DNA of 64,000 bases from Pseudorhodoferax sp. Leaf274. Lineage in GTDB: Bacteria > Pseudomonadota > Gammaproteobacteria > Burkholderiales > Burkholderiaceae_C. This document shows, in pieces, positions 8,387-17,462 of the stretch. Each line of letters opens with the position of its first letter. Within the stretch, counting starts at the first letter, position 1. Made by a program: the position numbers and the translations under genes. The DNA is taken from NCBI RefSeq assembly GCF_001422445.1, contig NZ_LMNA01000030.1:270810-334809 (forward strand), read 5' to 3'. The notes beneath the pieces are model-generated. The model was not told where the DNA came from. It saw only the letters and a program-made list of their open reading frames with translations, and searched no databases.

Positions 8387-10888
8387 GTGACCGACAAGTA
8401 CCAGAGTCCAGAGAATGGCGAGCCCCACGAGAAGGACAGGCAAGGCCGTGCCAGTGAGATGCTGGCGCCGACGTTCGGCGCAGCGGGCGATGCGACCCAG
8501 GCCATCGCCGCCTTGCTGCCGGAGCTGAAGTTCACGATCGGCCTGGTCACAGCGGCCTGCATCATCACGGGGCTCTACTTCGGGCGCGACGTGCTCGTGC
8601 CGCTGGCACTGGCGATCTTTCTCGGGTTTGTGCTGGACCCGCTCGTCGTCAAGCTCAGGCGGCTTGGTCTGCCAAGAACACCGGCCGTGATCGTCGTGGC
8701 CATCGCAACCTTGGCCGTGATTGCCTTGAGCGCCACATTCCTGGCGACCCAGATCGCCACGCTCAGCGCCCGCCTTCCAACCTACCAGAGCAACATCGCG
8801 GACAAATTGAAGAGCCTGCGGGAGAACGTCGACCGGCCCGGCATGTTCGAAGGCGCGTTCAAGACCTTGGAAATCGTGCGCCGCGAGATCAATGTGGTCG
8901 TGGCGGCGCCGCGCCCTGCGGCAGCCGCATCCCAGGCGCCCGGCGATCTGCCGCCCCGACGGGTCCTGATCGAGGAGACGCCGCAGTCGGTCATCGAACA
9001 GGCGGCCGACTGGCTGAAGTTGGGCAGCGGCCCCTTGGCGACGACCGGCATCGTCATGGTGTTCGTCGTGCTGATCCTGCTGGACCGCCTCGACCTGCGC
9101 GACCGCATGTTGCGGCTCTGGGGCGGCAGTTTGCAGCGGTCCACGGATGCCATGGACGAAGCCGGCGCGCGGATCAGCAAGTATCTGATCATGCAGTTGG
9201 TCGTCAACGCCAGCTTCGGGCTGCCCTTCGCCTTGGGCCTTTGGCTGATCGGCGTGCCGGGTGCACTGCTGTGGGGCGTGGCGGCGGTGATCACCCGGTT
9301 CGTGCCATATGTCGGGCCGATGCTCTCGTCGGTGTTCCCACTGGTCTTGGCGTTCGCCATCGACCCTGGCTGGGGCATGGTCCTGTGGACGATCGGCCTG
9401 ATCTGTGCGCTGCAGTTCATCAGCAGTTACTTCATTGCACCGTGGCTCTATGGTGCCAGCACGGGCCTGTCAGCGATTTCGCTCATGACCTCTGCCATCT
9501 TCTGGACAGCCATGTGGGGACCGGTCGGTTTGGTGATGTCGACGCCACTGACCGTGTGCCTGCTCGTGATCGGCCGCTACCTCCCGCGCCTGCAGTTCCT
9601 GGACGTGCTGCTGGGAAGCCAACCCGCTCTCGATACGCAGACGCGCATCTACCAGCGCCTGCTGGCGGGCGACGTCGAGGAAGCGACCGAGTTGGCCCAC
9701 GATCAGACGGCGGGTGGAAAGGTGACCGCGTTCTACGACCAGGTGGGCATGCCGGTCTTGCGCATGGCAAGCCATGACCATGCGATTGCGTCGACGACCC
9801 AGCACCGCCACCGCGTGGTGATCGGCATGAACGCTCTCATCGACGATGTCTCCGAACAACATCCGAGCACCGCAAGCTCCGGCCAACTCATGGCAATCTG
9901 CTTGGGTGCGAAGTGGGAAGTGGACTCGCTCGCCGCGCGAATGCTCGCCCATGCGCTCTCGCTGGAAGGCATTCCGGCGGCCCACCGCCCCGCTGCGACG
10001 GTCAGCGCCGACTACGTCGGCCGCCTCGACATCAAGGGCGCCAAGGTCATTTTGCTGTCGTATTTCAGCGGTGATCCGCGCATCGCTGCGCGTCAGTTCT
10101 GTCGCCGGCTTCGCAGACGCTGGCCCGATGCACAAATCATCCTGGGCCTTTGGAACGCGCCCGCCGACCTGCTCGGTGAAGACGCTTGCAAGGATCTCGG
10201 TGCCGACGCGGTGGTCACATCGGTCAACGAAGCGGTGGTGCGGATCGTGGCGTTGACGGGCGCCCGCTTGGCGGGGGGCTACGAGCCCGCGCAGGTGCTG
10301 CCCGATGACGGCGCCCGGGTCCAGGCATTGCGTGCGAGTGGTGCGCTCGACGCCCGGGCGATTCCCTTGTTCGATGCAGCGTCCAAACGCGCTGCCGACA
10401 TCTTCGACGTGCCGCTGGCGATGGTCTCGTTGATCGACCATGATCGGCAGATCATCGGCTCTGCACGAGGTCCCCTGACGAACGCCGGTCCGGGCGGGAG
10501 CGCGGCCCTGTCTGGCGATGACCTCAGCATGCCGCGGTCACTGTCGATGTGCGGTCACGTCGTGGCCAACTCGCAGACCATGGTCGTTCCGGACGTTGCC
10601 CGGGATCTCCGGTTTGCCGGAAATCCGGCCCTGGCCGCCAAGGGTGTGCGCTTCTACGCAGGTGCGCCGTTGCGTAGCGCCAGCGGTCATTTGCTGGGTT
10701 CCTTGTGTCTTTTGGACCTGCAGCCCAGGATGATGACCGATCGAGAGGTCAAGCTCCTGGAGGCGATGGCCGACGACCTCGTGGAAAGCCTGCGCCAACA
10801 CAGCGCCGACTGGGGCGCGAGCGTGCCCCAGGGCGATGTTCAGCTGCCCGCGTCGGCCATCGTCGGGCAGCCCATCGCGATGGGTTGA
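8387..10888 (+). CDS. AI-2E-family permease fused to B12-binding-like and GAF domains
   Basis: 833 aa from GTG 8387, preceded by AAGGGGAA. Residues about 45-400 form an AI-2E/PerM-type permease: paired N-terminal membrane helices, a periplasmic-type helical insert, then several helices ending near GRYLPRL. Residues about 497-630 resemble a cobalamin-binding-type Rossmann domain (ICLGAKWEVDSLAARMLAHA; VILLSYFSGDPR), but without the usual DxHxxG motif. Residues about 655-805 are a GAF domain (PLAMVSLIDHDRQIIG; VPDVARDLRF; SASGHLLGSLCLLD in essence). AI-2E family members export or import small molecules; the cytosolic sensory domains suggest regulated transport or a receptor role. The ligand is unknown. 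Confidence 0.75.
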   Translation: MTDKYQSPENGEPHEKDRQGRASEMLAPTFGAAGDATQAIAALLPELKFTIGLVTAACIITGLYFGRDVLVPLALAIFLGFVLDPLVVKLRRLGLPRTPAVIVVAIATLAVIALSATFLATQIATLSARLPTYQSNIADKLKSLRENVDRPGMFEGAFKTLEIVRREINVVVAAPRPAAAASQAPGDLPPRRVLIEETPQSVIEQAADWLKLGSGPLATTGIVMVFVVLILLDRLDLRDRMLRLWGGSLQRSTDAMDEAGARISKYLIMQLVVNASFGLPFALGLWLIGVPGALLWGVAAVITRFVPYVGPMLSSVFPLVLAFAIDPGWGMVLWTIGLICALQFISSYFIAPWLYGASTGLSAISLMTSAIFWTAMWGPVGLVMSTPLTVCLLVIGRYLPRLQFLDVLLGSQPALDTQTRIYQRLLAGDVEEATELAHDQTAGGKVTAFYDQVGMPVLRMASHDHAIASTTQHRHRVVIGMNALIDDVSEQHPSTASSGQLMAICLGAKWEVDSLAARMLAHALSLEGIPAAHRPAATVSADYVGRLDIKGAKVILLSYFSGDPRIAARQFCRRLRRRWPDAQIILGLWNAPADLLGEDACKDLGADAVVTSVNEAVVRIVALTGARLAGGYEPAQVLPDDGARVQALRASGALDARAIPLFDAASKRAADIFDVPLAMVSLIDHDRQIIGSARGPLTNAGPGGSAALSGDDLSMPRSLSMCGHVVANSQTMVVPDVARDLRFAGNPALAAKGVRFYAGAPLRSASGHLLGSLCLLDLQPRMMTDREVKLLEAMADDLVESLRQHSADWGASVPQGDVQLPASAIVGQPIAMG

Positions 10889-10918
10889 CCGAAGGCCGAG
10901 TGCCCGCGCTCGAACCGA

Positions 10919-12214
10919 TCATTGCTTCCGATGCCGGACCGCCGCGCGGTACAACGACATCAGCGGTGTCGCCGAAATGCCATGCAAGAAGACCGACACG
11001 GACACGGCCACCAGCACCGCGTCCGCGATCCCGTCGCTGCCGCCGGAATCCGCGCCGTGGGTCACCGCGTAAGCGAGGTAGTAGACCGATCCGACGCCCC
11101 TGATGCCGAACCATGCGGCCAGCCTTCGCTGTGAAGGGGCCCATCTGCCCCAGTAGGTGGTGATGTACACCGACAGGGGCCGTGCCACCGCCAACAGCGC
11201 AGCGGCCAACAGCAAGTTGCGGCTCGTGAACATGGCGGGCCGAAGCAGACAGCCGATCACAAGCATGGCCGCCAGCTCGACAAACTTCTCGAGCTCCTTC
11301 GCAAACCCAAGAACCTCGCGCGTCATGAGGTTGGCGGTCCGCGCAGTGGCCACCAAAGAAGGGTCGGGCTGGGGCTTTTCGTCGCTCTGGCGGCGGGCCT
11401 CGGCATCGGCCTCGCGCTGCACGTACCGCATGCTCAGACCCGCGACGAACACCGCCAGGAACCCGTACACATGGGCCTGCACCGCGATCCCATAGGTCAC
11501 CGCGATGAGACCCAGCGCCAGGAAACTCTCCATCCCCATTGCCTGCTGCTTCTGGCTTTGCAGGTACAGCATCAGGCGGGTCGCAGCCGCGCCGCAACTC
11601 CAACCCAGTGCCAGGCCCCCGGTGATCGCCCACACGACGTCGAGGGCGATCCATCGGATGCCGCCGGTGCCAAGGCCGTGCAGGCCCACGAGGCCGAGGG
11701 CGAGAAGCACCATCGGAAACGCGGTGCCGTCGTTCAGTCCTCCCTCCGCCGTGAGGCCGAACCGCAGCTCGTCGTTGTCCTTTTCATGCTGGACTTGGAC
11801 GTCGGACGCCAGGACAGGGTCCGTAGGAGCCAGGATGGCGGCGAGCAACAGGGCACTGGCCGTCGACCATTGCAGCGCCAGTCCGACACCCATGACCACG
11901 GCGATCGTGATCACCATCGCCACTGTCGCAAGCGCAACCGGGAGCCGCCAGCTGTTCCAGGACGTGCGCACCTGCAACCGCAGGCCCACGGCAAACAAGG
12001 AGATCAGCACCGTGGCTTCGCAGATCAACTCGACCCACCGGGCGTCGGCATGGATCTGCAGTTGCCACCATCCAAGGACGCTGGGGCCGACCATGTAGCC
12101 GATCAGCAGATAGAGCGCGGCAGCGCTCATCGGAAGCGTCTTGAGCAGGCTCCCGGACATGGCCATCAGGATCAGCAATGCGCCCACAAAAATATCCCAC
12201 GTCGCGGCCGTCAT
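10919..12214 (-). CDS. CPA1-type sodium (or potassium)/proton antiporter
   Basis: 431 aa with about 12 hydrophobic segments. The core has the CPA1 signature: ILAPTDPVLASDVQ followed by GLNDGTAFP, which carries the ion-binding Asn-Asp pair. The C-terminus is short, with no cytoplasmic regulatory domain. It exchanges a monovalent cation for protons across the inner membrane; the preferred ion cannot be told. The start at 12214 (MTAATWDIF) is preferred over 12244 because AAAGGA lies just upstream. The gene converges with the AI-2E fusion gene, 30 bases apart, with no obvious terminator. Confidence 0.85.
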   Translation of the reverse strand: MTAATWDIFVGALLILMAMSGSLLKTLPMSAAALYLLIGYMVGPSVLGWWQLQIHADARWVELICEATVLISLFAVGLRLQVRTSWNSWRLPVALATVAMVITIAVVMGVGLALQWSTASALLLAAILAPTDPVLASDVQVQHEKDNDELRFGLTAEGGLNDGTAFPMVLLALGLVGLHGLGTGGIRWIALDVVWAITGGLALGWSCGAAATRLMLYLQSQKQQAMGMESFLALGLIAVTYGIAVQAHVYGFLAVFVAGLSMRYVQREADAEARRQSDEKPQPDPSLVATARTANLMTREVLGFAKELEKFVELAAMLVIGCLLRPAMFTSRNLLLAAALLAVARPLSVYITTYWGRWAPSQRRLAAWFGIRGVGSVYYLAYAVTHGADSGGSDGIADAVLVAVSVSVFLHGISATPLMSLYRAAVRHRKQ

Positions 12215-12484
12215 CGATGGAATCCTTTGGTGCAAGCGCAGCATGGTCTGAAAGCGGCCTCCCCGAACGAGGGCCGTTCACTGCGAGCGCAAGAGTACGC
12301 CCAGCGGACCACGCTGAGCTGTCAGGCAGGTAGTCGCCGATGCCGCGGCATGGTCAGCACGCGCCGCAGTCCAACGAGGAATGCATGCGCATACGCGCTC
12401 GTCCGACAGCTTTGACGCGGTTTCCCGGTCAATATCTCTCGTCCCCCCCCGAGCACTCCCTGACCTGCACCACCCGGAACGAAC
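12215..12484. promoter_or_regulatory. Divergent intergenic region upstream of antiporter and ankyrin genes
   Basis: 270 bp between divergent genes. A weak rightward -35/-10 candidate is TTGACG (12412-12417) with TATCTC (12433-12438), but the 15-base spacer is short. A run of eight C (12443-12450) follows in the presumed leader of the ankyrin gene. Confidence 0.3.
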
Positions 12485-13018
12485 ATGACCTCCACCACCA
12501 CCAGTGCACCCGCGTCGAATGAAGAGTTCATTGCATTCGCTCAGGAAGTGTTCCAGCGCGCGCGAACGGGTGATGCACAGACACTCGCCAAGCTGCTGCA
12601 AAAGGGGTTGCCACCCGACATGAGCAACCACAAGGGCGACACGCTGTTGATGCTGGCCTCCTACCACGGGCACGTCGATGCGACGAAAGCCCTGCTGGAA
12701 GCCGGCGCGGATCCGGATCGCTACAACGACATGGGGCAGACGCCGCTGGGCGCCTCTACGTACAAGGGATACCTGCCCATCGTGGAGCTGCTGCTGTCGC
12801 ATGGTGCAAATCCAGGATTCGCTGCACCGGGCGGCAAGACGCCCTTGATGTTCGCCGCCATGTTCAACCGGCTCGAGATCATGCAAGTCTTGTTGGCGCA
12901 GGAAATCGACGTCGACGCAAGAAGCACGGAGGGTTTGTCGGCGCTTGATCTGGCGCGCAGCATGGGCGCTGTGGACACGGCGACGTGCCTGGAAGCGCGG
13001 ACGCGGGCGGCGGACTGA
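12485..13018 (+). CDS. Ankyrin-repeat protein
   Basis: 177 aa. After an N-terminal helix (about residues 1-40) come four ankyrin repeats: GDTLLMLASYHGHVDATKAL, GQTPLGASTYKGYLPIVELL, GKTPLMFAAMFNRLEIMQVL and GLSALDLARSMGAVDTATCL. The protein has no signal peptide or membrane segment and should be cytosolic. Ankyrin repeats bind partner proteins; the partner is unknown. This short type is common in proteobacteria. It stands alone, divergent from the antiporter gene. Confidence 0.85.
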   Translation: MTSTTTSAPASNEEFIAFAQEVFQRARTGDAQTLAKLLQKGLPPDMSNHKGDTLLMLASYHGHVDATKALLEAGADPDRYNDMGQTPLGASTYKGYLPIVELLLSHGANPGFAAPGGKTPLMFAAMFNRLEIMQVLLAQEIDVDARSTEGLSALDLARSMGAVDTATCLEARTRAAD

Positions 13019-13176
13019 AGCTTCTTCCGATGGAGACATGGAAGGCAGTGCAGCCGACAACGGGCATTCCTGCGGAACAGACGCATTGACAACTGTTGCC
13101 TCCTCAGACCGGCGGCAAGGTTGACCCAGCTCCCCGGTCCGGGGATGCGCGCCGGTTGCCGTCGGCAGGGCGATCG

Positions 13177-13488
13177 TCAGGTGCGCGGGTCGCGGTCCGA
13201 CTTCGCGTTCGGTGCCGAGTCTGTTTCAGGCGCTCCGCCCGCACCCGGAATGCCTTCGCTGATGTGACGCTCAGCTGGGACTTCAGCCTTGGGCGCTGTG
13301 TCTGGTTTCGACGCGGCCCGGCCGGTGGCACCGGTCTTGCCGCCCTCAACCGCCGTCGCATCCTGGCGCGGGTGGTGATCCCCGTCAGCCCGGTACTCAT
13401 GCGCCTTGCCGCTGATGGGCGTTGCTTCCATCGCCTCGGTGGCCGAGGCCCGTTCACCCGTCGGGTCGAGCTTCCTGATGTTCGCCAT
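13177..13488 (-). CDS. Small hydrophilic, probably disordered protein
   Basis: 103 aa from the ATG at 13488 (MANIRKLDPTGER), chosen because AGGAGG lies 6 bases upstream. The sequence is rich in Ala, Pro, Glu, Asp, Lys and Gly with no hydrophobic core, so it is probably disordered. No family was recognised. The strong ribosome binding site is the main reason to accept it; frames extending further upstream start without one. Confidence 0.55.
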   Translation of the reverse strand: MANIRKLDPTGERASATEAMEATPISGKAHEYRADGDHHPRQDATAVEGGKTGATGRAASKPDTAPKAEVPAERHISEGIPGAGGAPETDSAPNAKSDRDPRT

Positions 13489-14079
13489 TGCATGCCTCCT
13501 TGGATTGCCATTGCAGGCTAGGACATCTGCGCGGCCTACATGTCGGATGGCAGCTCGAACACCGATCAGTTGGCGTGCCGAAGACCGCGTTGCCGGGTCT
13601 TCGCAGACGCCGCTGGGTGGGACCGACGACCGTCCGTGCACTCAACCCCGTTGGCCGGGCGTGATGGTGCCGCGCGGGCAGCTTTGACGCATTCCGATCC
13701 ATCAGAGCTTTCGGGCACTGGCCGACACCTACAAGTGCCGGTTGTCGCGACATGCCGTCGCGTTCGAAAGTTGCGCGCACCGCTGTGAATGGTCGCGACT
13801 GTGGTGGTGTTTGTGGTGGGTGATCGAGCGCACGTGCTGGTGTACGGCCGCGTCACAGGGCTGCGCTACTGTTCCCATTCGGCTTGGGAGGCACCCGCCG
13901 GTATTCATCGCGATGGACCATGAAGCGGTGGTACGACATGCGCAGGGGCAGTCGCAACCGCTTGGGTCGATGGTGAAGAGCGAACTCAGCGCGGACGAAG
14001 GCGTGGCGCTGTGGTACGAGGGATCGAAGTTCCTGTACTGCTACGCTACCGTCCTCCCTCCCGTTGCACGTTGCCGACC
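13489..14079. other. Gene-free stretch (591 bp)
   Basis: No convincing gene. Rightward frames from about 13742 and from ATG 13914 have poor composition and no recognised motif. The stretch must carry the promoter of the leftward small protein and probably that of the dioxygenase-like gene, but none stands out. Confidence 0.4.
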
Positions 14080-14448
14080 ATGCCATCTGCACTCCGCGAT
14101 TCCTCCCTGATCCGCAACTGGCATGCCCACGTCTACTTCGACACCGGCTCCCGGCAGGAAGCGCTGCAGCTACGCCAGGCGATCGAGACACAGCTCGCCG
14201 GCAAGCTGGAGATGGGCCGTTTCCACGAGAAGCCGGTCGGGCCCCACCCGATGTGGAGCTACCAGCTGGGCATCGGCACGGCGGACTTCGCGCGGGTGGT
14301 CGGCTGGCTGGCCTTGAACCACGGGACGCTGGACGTCTTCGTCCACCCCAACACGGGTGATCCGCTGCGGGACCACCGCGACGCGGCCTTGTGGATCGGC
14401 GCGTCCCACACGCTGGTCCTGTCGGTGTTCGATGGCGGCGCCAGCTGA
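14080..14448 (+). CDS. DOPA 4,5-dioxygenase-family protein
   Basis: 122 aa. It shows the pattern of this small family: NWHAHVYFD near the N-terminus, GRFHEKPVGPHPMWSYQL in the middle, and LDVFVHPNTGDPLRDH near the C-terminus. The three conserved His clusters are consistent with a non-haem iron site. Fungal and plant homologues open DOPA rings; the bacterial substrates are mostly unknown. The ATG at 14080 begins a full-length domain, though its ribosome binding site is weak. The next gene starts 10 bases after its stop, so the two are probably co-transcribed. Confidence 0.75.
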   Translation: MPSALRDSSLIRNWHAHVYFDTGSRQEALQLRQAIETQLAGKLEMGRFHEKPVGPHPMWSYQLGIGTADFARVVGWLALNHGTLDVFVHPNTGDPLRDHRDAALWIGASHTLVLSVFDGGAS

Positions 14449-14458
14449 GGGGCCGGCC

Positions 14459-15154
14459 ATGGACGAACGCCGGTTCAGGATCGAGGTGCCGGGCAGCGGA
14501 TCGGTCGGCGCCGTGGCCACGGGCGGGGGCGAGCCCGATGCGGCCTACGTGTTCGCCCATGGCGCTGGCGCGGGCATGGACCATGTGTTCATGCAGCGTG
14601 TCGCTGCCGGCCTTGCCGATCGGCGGATCGCCACGCTGCGCTTCCAGTTCCCGTATTCCGAGGCCGGCAGGCACCGGGTGGACGCACCCGCCGTGGCCCA
14701 GGCCACCGTGCGGGCGGTCGTCGGGCAGGCCAACCAGTTGTGGCCGCTCACGCCGCTGTTCGCGGGTGGCAAGTCCTTCGGCGGCCGCATGGCATCGCAG
14801 GCGCAGGCGCTGGAGCCGCTGGCCGGCGTGCTGGGCCTCGTGTTCCTCGGCTTTCCGCTGCATCCCGCGGGCAAGCCGTCGCTCGACCGCGCGCCGCACC
14901 TGTTCGACATCGGCGTTCCCATGCTGTTCGTGCAGGGCACGCGCGACGCCCTGGCCGAGGCGCCGCAGCACGCGGCCTTGCTGCAGCGGCTGGGGGCGGC
15001 GGCGACGCGTGCCGACATCGACGGCGCCGACCATTCCTTCTCGGTCCTGCGGCGCAGCGGACGCACCGACGCGCAAGCGCTCGACGAAGCGCTCGACTGG
15101 ATACTGGTGTGGACCCAGGCCGTCACCTGCGCCGCGCGGGACACCGCGGCATAG
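14459..15154 (+). CDS. KANL3/Tex30-type alpha/beta hydrolase
   Basis: 231 aa. An N-terminal strand leads to YVFAHGAGAGMDH (oxyanion region), then the nucleophile elbow GGKSFGGR with Ser106, Asp163 in VQGTRDAL and His192 in GADHSF, a complete Ser-Asp-His triad. The family is a small cytosolic dienelactone-hydrolase-like group whose bacterial substrate is not established. GAGGGG overlaps the end of the upstream dioxygenase-like gene, with which it probably forms a two-gene operon. Confidence 0.8.
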   Translation: MDERRFRIEVPGSGSVGAVATGGGEPDAAYVFAHGAGAGMDHVFMQRVAAGLADRRIATLRFQFPYSEAGRHRVDAPAVAQATVRAVVGQANQLWPLTPLFAGGKSFGGRMASQAQALEPLAGVLGLVFLGFPLHPAGKPSLDRAPHLFDIGVPMLFVQGTRDALAEAPQHAALLQRLGAAATRADIDGADHSFSVLRRSGRTDAQALDEALDWILVWTQAVTCAARDTAA

Positions 15155-15496
15155 GCCAGCCCGCATCGGCCATGACGGCGCCCGCCGACGCGCCGATCAG
15201 GGCAGCGCCGACGCGGCACCCGGGGCGCACTGCCGCAGCATGCCCGCATGCAACACGACCGTCTCGACACCGCCGAACCCATCCAGCAGATGGAGTCCCC
15301 GACCTGTGCCGCCAAGCGCATGGCCGCAGGCCTGCATGCGGAACTCGGCTTGGCCGCGAACGGCAAGGCCCTGCGCCACGATCGCCTGGGGCCATGGGAC
15401 ACCGACCGGGCCGCGCGCAGGGACGCACGCCCCATGTGGTGACCTGGGGGCGCTGACGGCCACTCGATGGGGCGCCACCGACCGTGGCGCTGCGCG
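15155..15496. other. Convergent intergenic stretch (342 bp)
   Basis: Lies between the hydrolase gene and the oppositely oriented ABC transporter gene. A 64-codon rightward frame from 15248 has an unremarkable sequence and no recognised family, so it is not called. No clear terminator was seen. Confidence 0.35.
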
Positions 15497-17296
15497 CTAT
15501 GTGGCGCGGCCCGGCAGGGCAGAGAACTGCCAGCGTGCCTCGCCGGTCAGTTCCAGGTGGTGCGTGTGGAACTTGCGCACGGCGTCCCGGTGGGCCACGC
15601 TGATCAGGCAGGCCCCGCTGCGCCGCAGCCGGGCGTAGATCGCCGATTCGTTCTCTGCGTCCAATGCGCTGGTGGCTTCGTCCAGCACCACCACCGCGGG
15701 GCGGTGCACCAGCACCCGCGCCAGGGCCAGGCGCTGCTGCTCGCCCATGGAGAGCAGCTTGTCCCACGGCCGATCCGCATCCAGGCCCTGCGGCGCGTGG
15801 GCGAGATGGTGCAACTGCACGTCGGCCAGTGCGCTCAGCAGCTCCGCATCGCCGACCTGCGCATCAGGGCAGGGGTAGAGCAACTGGCTGCGCAGGCTGC
15901 CCTGGCGGACGTAGGGCCGCTGGGGCAGGAAGAACAGCTGCTCGCCGGGCGGATGGCAGATGCGGCCCGAGCCTTCGCGCCACAGCCCGGCCAGCGCGCG
16001 CAGCAATGAACTCTTGCCGCACCCGCTCACGCCCGTGATCAGCAACGCGTCGCCCATCGCCAGCGCGAAGCTGAGCTGCTCGATCAGGATGCGCTGCGAG
16101 CCCGGGACCGCCACGCACAGCTGCTGCGCGCCGATGAAGTCGGCCGCGTCGTGCCGGATCCCCGGGCCTTGCGCCGCATGTTCCTGCACGGACGCAGCGC
16201 CCTCGCGCCCGCCCTCGTGCCGCGGCTTGAGCAGTTGCTGCGACAGCTCGTGCAGCCGGTCGATCCCCGCGACGAAGCGGCTCAGGCTCTCGAAGTTGTC
16301 GACGATCAGCGCGACGGCGCCCAGCACCATGGCGAACGCGCCGGCGGCCTGCACCGCATGCCCCACCTCGAGCCGGCCGGCCAGCACGTCGGCGGCAAGC
16401 AGCACCGCCGGCAGCACCAGGGTCAGCTGCGTGAACGCGCGCTGGAAAAGGTTCAGTGCGCATTGCCGGCGGATCAGGCGCGCGCAGTTGCTGAACACGG
16501 CCGCGAAGCGCGCGTCGATCTGCGAGCGCTCCTGCGCCTCCCCGCGGTGGAACGCGATCGACTCGGCGCTCTCGCGCACCTGGATCAGGTTGAAGCGCAG
16601 GTCGGCCTCCTTGCGCAACTGGGCGAAGTTCAGTGTGATCAGGGGCCGGCCGAACAGGTACATCGCCCCCACCGTTCCTGCAAGCGCGTAGACCACGAGG
16701 AAGCCGACCAGCGCCTCCGAGATCGACCACAGCACGGCGCTGAATGCCGCCAGCTGCATGACCGAGCCGATCAGGATCAGCAGGAAGTGCGTCGACCGCG
16801 CGGTGAACGTGTTGATGTCTTCGGCGATGCGCTGGTCCGGGTTGTCCAGTTCGTCATGCTGGCCCAGGGTGTAGTAGCGGCGGTCGGCCAGGTAGCCATC
16901 GAGGAACCGCCCGGTCAGCCAGCGCCGCCAGTGGTTGGCGAACGTGTCGCGCATGAAGTAGTAGACGGCGTAGCAGGGCGCGGCGAGCCCGACGAGCAGC
17001 AAGGTCATCCGCGCCGCATGCCAGAAGCGGTCCGCGTTGCGGCCCGCCAGCGCGGACATCAGCTCGCCCGCCTCGTCGTTCAGGAGCACCGCCAGCCGGG
17101 TCTCGCAGAGCATCAGCAAGACCAGGGCGGCCAGCAGGCTCCAGGCCTTGAACCGCTCGTTGCCGAGCCAGAACGGCTTGGCCAATTGCATGAAGCGTTG
17201 CCAAGTGCTGCTGCAGGGCAGCGGGAGGCGCGGGGTGCGGTCCGGATCCGGGATCGCTTGCGGCGTGGGCAGCGCCGCGGAGTTGACGTCTGGCAT
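15497..17296 (-). CDS. ABC half-transporter, SbmA/YddA-like (permease plus ATPase)
   Basis: 599 aa from ATG 17296 (MPDVNSAAL); a TTG four codons upstream is a less likely start. The N-terminal half (about residues 45-350) is an ABC transmembrane region of the SbmA/BacA-ABCD type, with the block NPDQRIAEDINTF typical of it. The C-terminal ATPase has Walker A GVSGCGKSS (near residue 420), signature LSMGEQQRLALAR, and Walker B VVVLDEATSALD followed by the switch His in SVAHRD. These half-transporters act as homodimers in the inner membrane; relatives move peptides or cobalamin-like compounds. The substrate is not identified here. Confidence 0.85.
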   Translation of the reverse strand: MPDVNSAALPTPQAIPDPDRTPRLPLPCSSTWQRFMQLAKPFWLGNERFKAWSLLAALVLLMLCETRLAVLLNDEAGELMSALAGRNADRFWHAARMTLLLVGLAAPCYAVYYFMRDTFANHWRRWLTGRFLDGYLADRRYYTLGQHDELDNPDQRIAEDINTFTARSTHFLLILIGSVMQLAAFSAVLWSISEALVGFLVVYALAGTVGAMYLFGRPLITLNFAQLRKEADLRFNLIQVRESAESIAFHRGEAQERSQIDARFAAVFSNCARLIRRQCALNLFQRAFTQLTLVLPAVLLAADVLAGRLEVGHAVQAAGAFAMVLGAVALIVDNFESLSRFVAGIDRLHELSQQLLKPRHEGGREGAASVQEHAAQGPGIRHDAADFIGAQQLCVAVPGSQRILIEQLSFALAMGDALLITGVSGCGKSSLLRALAGLWREGSGRICHPPGEQLFFLPQRPYVRQGSLRSQLLYPCPDAQVGDAELLSALADVQLHHLAHAPQGLDADRPWDKLLSMGEQQRLALARVLVHRPAVVVLDEATSALDAENESAIYARLRRSGACLISVAHRDAVRKFHTHHLELTGEARWQFSALPGRAT

Positions 17297-17462
17297 GGTC
17301 GGTGGCAAGTGGTTGCAGCGAGGCTAGGCCCCGTGCCTGCCCATCCTTGTGGGACAGCACCGCAGCTTGAAGGGAGCTTCGTTGCCGAGCGCTGCGTGCC
17401 GGGCCAGCCGTGGGCACCCGCGGCTTGCGGGACGGGGCAGGCGCTGCACGTATGCTCCCGGC

